NCBI GenBank assembly: GCA_022747635.1
Contig: JAKTNV010000414.1
Location: forward strand, 62,001 to 126,000
Reading direction: 5' to 3'
DNA from: Hetaerina americana
Lineage: Eukaryota > Arthropoda > Insecta > Odonata > Calopterygidae
DNA: 64,000 nucleotides
Shown here piece by piece: positions 1 through 10,806 of this stretch. The translations under genes and the position numbers were made by a program. The notes under the pieces were generated by a model, which was not told the origin of the DNA, did not search any database, and saw nothing but the letters and a program-made list of their open reading frames with translations. Each line of letters begins with the position of its first letter. Within the stretch, counting starts at the first letter, position 1.

Positions 1-751
1 ATTTTTTAAACATGATAATTTTCCTCCCCCGTCCCGGGATGAGAAATTTCGCGAATCAATTTTCGAGTTTTTCTTCCAAGTGCTTTTTGAAAAACTCTGA
101 ATTCATCAAATTAAAATTTGTTCCTTTCTTTACCTTTCGAAACGGTCGTTTTTTTGAAAATGGTATCATTTATACGTATTTCTTGCAATTATAATGTTTT
201 TTAGCCGCAGTCCCGGGATTAGAAATTTCGTGATTAAAGCGACTCTTCTAGTTGTTCCCCCGAAGGTTTTTTTGAAAGCCTGTTAGTTTTAATTGTAAAT
301 TTGTTTGACTCTTTTCATTTCCAAACGGCAGTTATTAAGAAAATTTTCGTATTTAAACGTATTTTCTGCAAACATAAAATTTTTCATCCGCAGTACCGGG
401 ATGAGAAATTTTGTGATTCAATTGTGGCGTTTAGTTTTTACCTCAGCGGTATTTTAAAGTTTAAAAATCATTGATTGAATATTTGGTCGCCTCTCTTTCT
501 TTAAAGGCAGTCGCTGTTATGAAAGTTTCGTTAATATACTCATTTTTTGAACATAATAATTTTCCTCCGCAGTCCCGGGATGAAAAATTTCGCAAATTAA
601 TTTTTGTCTAAATTTTTCTTCCAAGTGCTTTTTTAAAAGTTTTTCATTCATCAAATGAAAATTTGTTCGTTCTTAACCAATCAAAACGGTCGTTTTTGAA
701 AAAATGGTATCATTTATACGTATTTCTTGCAGGCATAAAATTTTCCAGCCG

Positions 752-932
752 CAGTCCCGGGATGAGAAATTTCGTGATTCAAGCGACTCGTTTCGTTGTT
801 CCCCCGAGGGTTTTTTTGAAAGCCTGTTAGTTTTAATTGTAAATTTGTGTGACACTTTTCACTTCCAAACGGCAGTTATTGAGAAAATTTTCGTATTCAT
901 ACGTATTTCTTGCAAACAAAATTTTTCATCCG
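752..932 (+). repeat. Representative A monomer (181 bp)
   Basis: This is a class A monomer, measured from the conserved cag to the base before the next one. It begins cagtcccgggatgag, continues with the class-specific gattcaagcgactcg, a cccccgagg block and a T-run, and then aaacggcagttattgag. It ends in the shared ttttcatccg tail. The head contains CCCGGG (SmaI/XmaI site). Orientation is arbitrary; I use the given strand. Confidence 0.9.
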
Positions 933-1111
933 CAGTACCGGGATGAGAAATTTTGTGATTTAATTGTTGCGTTTAGTTTTTACCTCAGCGGTGTTTTAAA
1001 GCTTAAAATTCATTGAATGAATATTTTGTTGCCTCCCTTCCTTTCAAAGCATTAGCTGTTATAAAAGTTTCGTTAATATACGTACTTATTATACATAATA
1101 ATTTTCCTCCG
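933..1111 (+). repeat. Representative B monomer (179 bp)
   Basis: This is a class B monomer. It begins cagtaccgggatgag, so the head has CCGG but not CCCGGG. It continues with a T-rich segment around ttgttgcg or ttgtggcg, then cctcagcggt. A 15-bp dyad of the form attcatt-g-aatgaat lies near its middle. The related B copy at 7513-7527 shows the dyad perfectly. Farther right some B monomers carry the CCCGGG head instead (for example near 42297, 43718 and 46604), indicating exchange across the shared head. Confidence 0.88.
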
Positions 1112-1294
1112 CAGTCCCGGGATGAGTAATTTCGCGAATCAAAATTCGTGTAAGTTTTTCTTCCAAGTGCTTTTTTATAGGCTCTTTATTCATCAAATGA
1201 AAATATGTTCCTTTCTTTACTTTTCAAAACGGTCGTTTTTGAGAAAATGGTATCATTTATACGTATTTCTTGCAAGCATAACGTTTTCCATCCG
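1112..1294 (+). repeat. Representative C monomer (183 bp)
   Basis: This is a class C monomer. It begins with a CCCGGG head, followed by gcgaatcaa and then a cgtgtaagttttt stretch. The stretch contains GTAAGT, a perfect match to a eukaryotic 5' splice donor; other C copies have cgtgttttt instead. The centre carries ttcatcaaatgaaaa, part of a 21-bp dyad seen perfectly in copies such as 7684-7704. It then has the aaacggtcgtttttgag block, and the tail ends in ccgcag of the next A monomer. Confidence 0.88.
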
Positions 1295-1599
1295 CAGTCC
1301 CGGGATGAGAAATTTCGTGATTTAAGCGACTCGTTTGGTTGTTCCAACGAGGGTTTTTTTGAAAGCCTGTTAGTTTTAATTTTAAATTTGTTTGACTCCT
1401 TTCATATTCAAAAGGCAGTTATAAAGAGAAAATTTCCGTATTCAAACGTATTTCTTGCAAACATAAAATTTTTCATCCGCAGTACCGGGATGAGAAATTT
1501 TGCGATTCAATTGTTGCGTTTAGTTTTTCCTCAGCGGTTTTTTAAAGCTTAAAATTAATTGAATGAATATTTGGTCGCCTCTCTTCTTTTCAAAACAGC

Positions 1600-3540
1600 C
1601 GCTGTTATAAAAATTTCGATAATATACGTATTTTTTAAACATAATAATTTTCCTCCGCAGATTCGGGATGAGAAATTACGCGAATGAATTGTCGTGTAAG
1701 TTTTTCTACCAAATGCTTTTCTAAAAGCTCTTCATTCATCAAATGAAAATTTGTTCCTTTCTTAACCTTTCAAAACGGTCGTTTTTGAGAAAATGGTATC
1801 ATTTATACGAATTTCTTGCAAGCATAAAGTTTTCCAGCCGCAGTCCCGGGATTAGAAATTTCGTGATTAAAGGGACTCTTTTAGTTGTTCCCCCGAAGGT
1901 ATTTTTGAAAGCCTGTTAGTTTTAATTGTAAATTTGTTTGACTCTTTTCATTTCCAAACGGCAGTTGTTAAGAAAATTTTCGTATTTAAACGTATTTCTT
2001 GAAAAACATAAAATTTTATATCCGCAGTACCGGGGTGAGAAATTTTGTGATTCAATTGTGGCGTTTAGTTTTTACCTCAGCGGTTTTTAAAAGCTTAATA
2101 TTAATTGAATGAATATTTGGTCGCCTCTCTTCCTTTAAAGGCAGTCGCTTTTATGAAAGTTTCGTTAATATACTTATTTTTTAAACATAATATTTTTCCT
2201 CCGCAGTCCCGGGATGAAAAATTCCGCGAATCAATTTTCGTGTTTTTCTTCCAAGTGCTTTTTTAAAAGCTTTTCATTCATCAAATGAAAATTTGTTCTT
2301 TCTTTACCATTCAAAACGGTCGTTTTTGAGAAAATGGTATCATTTATACGTATTTCTTGAAAGCATAACGTTTTCAGCCCGCAGTCCCGGGATGAGAAAT
2401 TTCGTGATTCAAGCGACTCGTTTGGTTGTTCCAACGAGGATTTTTTTGAAAGCCTGTTAGTTTTAATTGTAAATTTGTTTGACTCCTTTCATATTCAAAA
2501 GGCAGTTATTGAGAAAATTTCCGTATTCAAACGTATTTCTTGCAAACATACAATTTTTCATCCGCAGTACCGGGATGAGAAATTATGCGATTCAATTGTT
2601 GCGTTTAGTTTTTCGTCGGCGGTTTTTTAAAGCTTAAAATTAATTGAATGAATATTTTGTCGCCTCTCTTCCTTTCAAAGCAGCCGCTGTTATAAAAGTT
2701 TCGTTAATATACGTATTTTTTAAACATAAAAATTTCCCTAGCAGATTCGGGATGAGAAATTTCGCGAATGAATTGTCGTGTAAATTTTTCTACCAAATGC
2801 TTTTTTAAAAGCTCTTCATTCATCAAATTAAAATTTGTTCCTTTCTTAACCTTTCAAAATGGTAGTTTTTGAGAAAATGGTATCACTTATACGAATTTCT
2901 TGCAAGCATAACGTTTTCCAGCCGCAGTCCCGGGATTAGAAATTTCGTGATTAAAGCGACTCTTTTAGTTGTTCCCCCGGGGGTTTTTTGAAAGCCTGTT
3001 AGTTTTAATTGTAAATTTGTTTGACTCTTTTCATTTCCAAACGGCAGTTACTAAGAAAATTTTCGTATTTAAACGTATTTCTTGAAAAACATAAAATTTT
3101 ATATCCGCAGTACCGGGGTGAGAAATTTTGTGATTCAATTGTGGCGTTTAGTTTTTACCTCAGCGGTTTTTAAAAGCTTAAAATTCATTGAATGAATATT
3201 TGGTCGCCTCTCTTCCTTTAAAGGCAGTCGCTGTTATGAAAGTTTCGTTAATATACTTATTTTTTAAACATAATAATTTTCCTCCGCAATCCCGGGATGA
3301 AAAATTCCGCGAATCAATTTTCGTGTTTTTCTTCCAAGTGCTTTTTTAAAGGCTCTTTATTCATCAAATGAAAATTTGTTCCTTTCTTTACCTTTCAAAA
3401 CGGTCGTTTTTGAGAAAATGGTATCATTTATACCTATTTCTTGCAAGCATAAGGTTTCCTAGCCGCAACACGGGATTAGAAATTTCCAGATTCAAGCGAC
3501 TCGTTTAGTTGTTCCCCCGAGGGTTTTTTTGAAAGCCTGT
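1600..3540 (+). repeat. Five-trimer segment, first copy of a 2.71-kb-offset pair
   Basis: This stretch matches about 4308-6250 at an offset of 2708 bp, equal to five trimers of about 541.6 bp. Shared diagnostic variants include a cccctagcag-like shortened C head (near 2730 and 5440) and an A monomer whose head reads acacgggattag instead of tcccgggattag (near 3470 and 6175). The ends are approximate because they were judged by eye where the matching variants stop. Confidence 0.7.
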
Positions 3541-4307
3541 TAGTTTTTATTGTACATTTGTGTGACTCTTTTCATTTCCCAACGGCAGTTATTGGGAAAA
3601 TTTTCGTATTCATACATTTTTCTTGCAAACAAAATTTTTCATCCGCAGTACCGGGATGAGAAATTTTGTGATTCAATTGTGGCGTTTAGTTTTTAGCTCA
3701 GCGGTTTTTTAAAAATTAAAATTCATTGAATGAATATTTGGTTGCCTCCCTTCATTTTAAAGCAGTCGCTGTTATGAAAGTTTCGTTAATATACGTCCTT
3801 TTTAAACATAATAATTTTCCTCCGCAGTCCCGGGATGAGAAATTTCGTGAATCAATTTTCGTGTAAGTTTTTCTTCCAAGTATTTTTCTAAAAGCTTTTC
3901 ATTTATCAAATGAAAATTTGTTCTTTCTTTACTATCCAAAACGGTCGTTTTTGAGAAAATGGTATCATGTATACGTATTTCTTGCAAGCATAACGTTTTC
4001 AGCCCGCAGTCCCGGGATAAGAAATTTCGTGATTCAAGCGACTCGTTTGGTTGTTCCAACGAGGGTTTTTTTAAGAGCCTGTTAGTTTTAATTTTGAATA
4101 TGTTTGACTCCTTTCATATTCAAAAGGCAGTTATTGAGAAAATTTCCGTATTCAAACGTATTTTTTGCAAACATAAAATTTTTCATCCGCAGTACCGGGA
4201 TGAGAAATTTTGCGATTCAATTGTTGCGTTTAGTTTTTCCTCGGCGGTTTTTTAAAGCTTAAAATTAATTGAATGAATATTTGGTCGCCTCTCTTCCTTT
4301 CAAAGCA

Positions 4308-6250
4308 GCCGCTGTTATAAAAGTTTCGTTAATATACGTATTTTTTAAACATAATAATTTCCCTAGCAGATTCGGGATGAGAAATTTCGCGAATGAATTG
4401 TCGTGTAAGTTTTTCTACCAAATGCTTTTTTAAAAGCTCTTCATTCATCAAATTAAAATTTGTTCCTTTCTTAACCTTTCAAAACGGTAGTTTTTGAGAA
4501 AATGGTATCACTTATACGAATTTCTTGCAAGCATAACGTTTTCCAGCCGCAGTCCCGGGATTAGAAATTTCGTGATTAAAGGACTCTTTTAGTTGTTCCC
4601 CCGAAGGTTTTTTTGAAAGCCTGTTAGTTTTAATTGTAAATTTGTTTGACTCTTTTCATTTCCAAACGGCAGTTATTAAGAAAATTTTCGTATTTAAACG
4701 TATTTCTTGAAAAACATAAAATTTTATATCCGCAGTACCGGGGTGAGAAATTTTGTGATTCAATTGTGGCGTTTAGTTTTTACCTCAGCGGTTTTTAAAA
4801 GCTTAAAATTCATTGAATGAATATTTGGTCGCCTCTCTTCCTTTAAAGGCAGTCGCTGTTATTAAAGTTTCGTTAATATACTTATTTTTTAAACATAATA
4901 ATTTTCCTCCGCAGTCCCGGGATGAAAAATTCCGCGAATCAATTTTCGTGTTTTTCTTCCAAGTGCTTTTTTAAAAGCTTTTCATTCATCAAATGAAAAT
5001 TTGTTCTTTCTTTACCATTCAAAACGGTCGTTTTTGAGAAAATGGTATCATTTATACGTATTTCTTGAAAGCATAACGTTTTCAGCCCGCAGTCCCGGGA
5101 TGAGAAATTTCGTGATTCAAGCGACTCGTTTGGTTGTTCCAACGAGGATTTTTTTGAAAACCTGTTAGTTTTAATTGTAAATTTGTTTGACTCCTTTCAT
5201 ATTCAAAAGGCAGTTATTGAGAAAATTTCCGTATTCAAACGTATTTCTTGCAAACATACAATTTTTCATCCGCAGTACCGGGATGAGAAATTTTGCGATT
5301 CAATTGTTGCGTTTAGTTTTTCGTCGGCGGTTTTTTAAAGCTTAAAATTAATTGAATGAATATTTGGTCGCCTCTCTTCCTTTCAAAGCAGCCGCTGTTA
5401 TAAAAGTTTCGTTAATATACGTATTTTTTAAACATAATAATTTCCCTAGCAGATTCGGGATGAGAAATTTCGCGAATGAATTGTCGTGTAAGTTTTTCTA
5501 CCAAATGCTTTTTTAAAAGCTCTTCATTCATCAAATTAAAATTTGTTCCTTTCTTAACCTTTCAAAACGGTAGTTTTTGAGAAAATGGTTTCACTTATAC
5601 GAATTTCTTGCAAGCATAACGTTTTCCAGCCGCAGTCCCGGGATTAGAAATTTCGTGATTAAATCGACTCTTTTAGTTGTTCCCCCGAAGGTTTTTTTGA
5701 AAGCCTGTTAGTTTTAATTGTAAATTTGTTTGACTCTTTTCATTTCCAAACGGCAGTTATTAAGAAAATTTTCGTATTTAAACGTATTTCTTGAAAAACA
5801 TAAAATTTTATATCCGCAGTACCGGGGAGAGAAATTTTGTGATTCAATTGTGGCGTTTAGTTTTTACCTCAGCGGTTTTTAAAAGCTTAAAATTCATTGA
5901 ATGAATATTTGGTCGCCTCTCTTCCTTTAAAGGCAGTCGCTGTTATGAAAGTTTCGTTAATATACTTATTTTTAAACATAATAATTTTCCTCCGCAGTCC
6001 CGGGATGAAAAATTCCGCGAATCAATTTTCGTGTTTTTCTTCCAAGTGCTTTTTTAAAGACTCTTTATTCATCAAATGAAAATTTGTTCCTTTCTTTACC
6101 TTTCAAAACGGTCGTTTTTGAGAAAATGGTATCATTTATACCTATTTCTTGCAAGCATAAGGTTTCCTAGCCGCGACACGGGATTAGAAATTTCCAGATT
6201 CAAGCGACTCATTTGTTGTTCCCCCGAGGGTTTTTTTGAAAGCCTGTTTG
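4308..6250 (+). repeat. Five-trimer segment, second copy of a 2.71-kb-offset pair
   Basis: This is the second member of the pair described for about 1600-3540. The copies differ by scattered substitutions and single-base indels, so this duplication is older than those near the right end of the window. After about 6250 the two copies diverge into different variant monomers. Boundaries are approximate. Confidence 0.7.
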
Positions 6251-6505
6251 TTTTAATTGTAAATTTGTTTGAATCTTTTCATTTCCAAACGGTAGTTATT
6301 GTGAAAATTTTCCTATTCAAACGTATTTCTTGCAAACATAAAATTTTTCATCCGCAGTACCGGGATGAGAAATTTTGTGATTCAATTGAAGCGTTTAGAT
6401 TTTACGTCAGCTGTTTTTTAAAGCTTTAACTTTATTGAATGAATATTTGGTCGCCTCTCTTCCTTTCAAAGCAGTAGCTGTTATAAAAGTTTCGAAAATA
6501 AACGT

Positions 6506-9500
6506 ATTTTTTAAACAAGATAATTTTCCTCCCCCGTCCCGGGATGAGAAATTTCGCGAATCAATTTTCGAGTTTTTCTTCCAAGTGCTTTTTGAAAAAC
6601 TCTGAATTCATCAAATTAAAATTTGTTCCTTTCTTTACCTTTCGAAACGGTCGTTTTTTTGAAAATGGTATCATTTATACGTATTATTTGCAAGCATAAT
6701 GTTTTTTAGCCGCAGTCCCGGGTTTAGAAATTTCGTGATTAAAGCGACTCTTCTAGTTGTTCCCCCGAAGGTTTTTTTGAAAGCCTGTTAGTTTTAATTG
6801 TAAATTTGTTTGACTCTTTTCATTTTCAAACGGAAGTTATTAAGAAAATTTTCGTATTTAAACGTATTTTCTGCAAACATAAAATTTTTCATCCGCAGTA
6901 CCGGGATGAGAAATTTTGTGATTCAATTGTGGCGTTTAGTTTTTACCTCAGCGGTATTTTAAAGCTTAAAAATCATTGAATGAATATTTGGTCGCCTCTC
7001 TTTCTTTAAAGGCAGTCGCTGTTATGAAAGTTTCGTTAATATACTCATTTTTTGAACATAATAATTTTCCTCCGCAGTCCCGGGATGAAAAATTTCGCGA
7101 ATTAATTTTTGTCTAAATTTTTCTTCCAAGTGCTTTTTTAAAAGTTTTTCATTCATCAAATGAAAATTTGTTCGTTCTTTACCAATCAAAACGGTCGTTT
7201 TTGAAAAAATGGTATCATTTATACGTATTTCTTGCAGGCATAAAGTTTTCCAGCCGCAGTCCCGGGACGAGAAATTTCGTGATTCAAGCGACTCGTTTCG
7301 TTGTTCCCCCGAGGGTTTTTTTGAAAGCCTGTTAGTTTTAATTGTAAATTTGTGTGACACTTTTCACTTCCAAACGGCAGTTATTGAGAAAATTTTCGTA
7401 TTCATACGTTTTTCTTGCAAACAAAATTTTTCATCCGCAGTACCGGGATGAGAAATTTTGTGATTCAATTGTGGCGTTTAGTTTTTACCTCAGCGGTTTT
7501 TAAAAGCTTAAAATTCATTGAATGAATATTTGGTCGCCTCTCTTCCTTTAAAGGCAGTCGCTGTTATGAAAGTTTCGTTAATATACTTATTTTTTAAACA
7601 TAATAATTTTCCTCCGCAGTCCCGGGATGAAAAATTCCGCGAATCAATTTTCGTGTTTTTCTTCCAAGTGCTTTTTTAAAAGCTTTTCATTCATCAAATG
7701 AAAATTTGTTCTTTCTTTACCATTCAAAACGGTCGTTTTTGAGAAAATGGTATCATTTATACGTATTTCTTGCAAGCATAACGTTTTCCATCCGCAGTCC
7801 CGGGATGAGAAATTTCGTGATTTAAGCGACTCGTTTGGTTGTTCCAACGAGGGTTTTTTTGAAAGCCTGTTAGTTTTAATTTTAAATTTGTTTGACTCCT
7901 TTCATATTCAAAAGGCAGTTATAAAGAGAAAATTTCCGTATTCAAACGTATTTCTTGCAAACATAAAATTTTTCATCCGCAGTACCGGGATGAGAAATTT
8001 TGCGATTCAATTGTTGCGTTTAGTTTTTCCTCAGCGGTTTTTTAAAGCTTAAAATTAATTGAATGAATATTTGGTCGCCTCTCTTCTTTTCAAAACAGCC
8101 GCTGTTATAAAAATTTCGATAATATACGTATTTTTTAAACATAATAATTTTCCTCCGCAGATTCGGGATGAGAAATTACGCGAATGAATTGTCGTGTAAG
8201 TTTTTCTACCAAATGCTTTTCTAAAAGCTCTTCATTCATCAAATGAAAATTTGTTCCTTTCTTAACCTTTCAAAACGGTCGTTTTTGAGAAAATGGTATC
8301 ATTTATACGAATTTCTTGCAAGCATAAAGTTTTCCAGCCGCAGTCCCGGGATTAGAAATTTCGTGATTAAAGGGACTCTTTTAGTTGTTCCCCCGAAGGT
8401 ATTTTTGAAAGCCTGTTAGTTTTAATTGTAAATTTGTTTGACTCTTTTCATTTCCAAACGGCAGTTGTTAAGAAAATTTTCGTATTTAAACGTATTTCTT
8501 GAAAAACATAAAATTTTATATCCGCAGTACCGGGGTGAGAAATTTTGTGATTCAATTGTGGCGTTTAGTTTTTACCTCAGCGGTTTTTAAAAGCTTAAAA
8601 TTAATTGAATGAATATTTGGTCGCCTCTCTTCCTTTAAAGGCAGTCGCTTTTATGAAAGTTTCGTTAATATACTTATTTTTTAAACATAATAATTTTCCT
8701 CCGCAGTCCCGGGATGAAAAATTCCGCGAATCAATTTTCGTGTTTTTCTTCCTAGTGCTTTTTTAAAAGCTTTTCATTCATCAAATGAAAATTTGTTCTT
8801 TCTTTACCATTCAAAACGGTCGTTTTTGAGAAAATGGTATCATTTATACGTATTTCTTGAAAGCATAACGTTTTCAGCCCGCAGTCCCGGGATGAGAAAT
8901 TTCGTGATTCAAGCGACTCGTTTGGTTGTTCCAACGAGGATTTTTTTGAAAGCCTGGTAGTTTTAATTGTAAATTTGTTTGACTCCTTTCATATTCAAAA
9001 GGCAGTTATTGAGAAAATTTCCGTATTCAAACGTATTTCTTGCAAACATACAATTTTTCATCCGCAGTACCGGGATGAGAAATTTTGCGATTCAATTGTT
9101 GCGTTTAGTTTTTCGTCGGCGGTTTTTTAAAGCTTAAAATTAATTGAATGAATATTTGGTCGCCTCTCTTCCTTTCAAAGCAGCCGCTGTTATAAAAGTT
9201 TCGTTAATATACGTATTTTTTAAACATAATAATTTCCCTAGCAGATTCGGGATGAGAAATTTCGCGAATGAATTGTCGTGTAAGTTTTTCTACCAAATGC
9301 TTTTTTAAAAGCTCTTCATTCATCAAATTAAAATTTGTTCCTTTCTTAACCTTTCAAAACGGTAGTTTTTGAGAAAATGGAATCACTTATACGAATTTCT
9401 TGCAAGCATAACGTTTTCCAGCCGCAGTCCCGGGATTAGAAATTTCGTGATTAAAGCGACTCTTTTAGTTGTTCCCCCGAAGGCTTTTTTGAAAGCCTGT

Positions 9501-10806
9501 TAGTTTTAATTGTAAATTTGTTTGACTCTTTTCATTTCCAAACGGCAGTTATTAAGAAAATTTTCGTATTTAAACGTATTTCTTGAAAAACATAAAATTT
9601 TATATCCGCAGTACCGGGGTGAGAAATTTTGTGATTCAATTGTGGCGTTTAGTTTTTACCTCAGCGGTTTTTAAAAGCTTAAAATTCATTGAATGAATAT
9701 TTGGTCGCCTCTCTTCCTTTAAAGGCAGTCGCTGTTATGAAAGTTTCGTTAATATACTTATTTTTTAAACATAATAATTTTCCTCCGCAGTCCCGGGATG
9801 AAAAATTCCGCGAATCAATTTTCGTTTTTTTCTTCCAAGTGCTTTTTTAAAGGCTCTTTATTCATCAAATGAAAATTTGTTCCTTTCTTTACCTTTCAAA
9901 ACGGTCGTTTTTGAGAAAATGGTATCATTTATACCTATTTCTTGCAAGCATAAGGTTTCCTAGCCGCGACACGGGATTAGAAATTTCCAGATTCAAGCGA
10001 CTCGTTTAGTTGTTCCCCCGAGGGTTTTTTTGAAAGCCTGTTAGTTTTTATTGTACATTTGTGTGACTCTTTTCATTTCCCAACGGCAGTTATTGGGAAA
10101 ATTTTCGTATTCATACATTTTTCTTGCAAACAAAATTTTTCATCCGCAGTACCGGGATGAGAAATTTTGTGTTTCAATTGTGGCGTTTAGTTTTTAGCTC
10201 AGCGGTTTTTTAAAAATTAAAATTCATTGAATGAATATTTGGTTGCCTCCCTTCATTTTAAAGCAGTCGCTGTTATAAAAGTTTCGGTAATATACGTCCT
10301 TTTTAAACATAATAATTTTCCTCCGCAGTCCCGGGATGAGAAATTTCGTGAATCAATTTTCGTGTAAGTTTTTCTTCCAAGTATTTTTCTAAAAGCTTTT
10401 CATTTATCAAATGAAAATTTGTTCTTTCTTTACCATCCATAACGGTCGTTTTTGAGAAAATGGTATCATTTATACGTATTTCTTGCAAGCATAACGTTTT
10501 CAGCCCGCAGTCCCGGGATAAGAAATTTCGTGATTCAAGCGACTCGTTTGGTTGTTCCAACGAGGGTTTTTTTAAGAGCCTGTTAGTTTTAATTTTAAAT
10601 ATGTTTGACTCCTTTCATATTCAAAAGGCAGTTATTGAGAAAATTTCCGTATTCAAACGTATTTTTTGCAAACATAAAATTTTTCATCCGCAGTACCGGG
10701 ATGAGAAATTTTGCGATTCAATTGTTGCGTTTAGTTTTTCCTCGGCGGTTTTTTAAAGCTTAAAATTAATTGAATGAATATTTGGTCGCCTCTCTTCCTT
10801 TCAAAG
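6506..10806 (+). repeat. Copy of 1-4306 offset by about 6.50 kb (12 trimers)
   Basis: Positions here match the window start at offsets of 6500-6505 bp. Matching anchors are 704 with 7209, 1247 with 7747, 2434 with 8934 and 3959 with 10460. An unusual C head reading cccccgtcccggg, which replaces ccgcagtcccggg, sits at 26-38 and again at 6531-6543. Similarity ends near 10807, where the B tail changes to cagtagctg. The spacing equals about 12 trimers, so a higher-order unit larger than the trimer was duplicated as a block. Confidence 0.8.

Noticed and set aside
752..790. RNA polymerase III internal promoter (B box) in gattcaagcgactcg of A monomers, suggesting a tRNA-derived repeat
   Set aside because: The match to the B box has several mismatches, there is no A box at the right distance, and no tRNA-like fold is visible.
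752..1294. CENP-B box
   Set aside because: I looked for TTCG....A..CGGG and its reverse complement around the cccgggatgagaaatttcg head. The spacing and the required central base do not fit in the A, B or C monomers examined.
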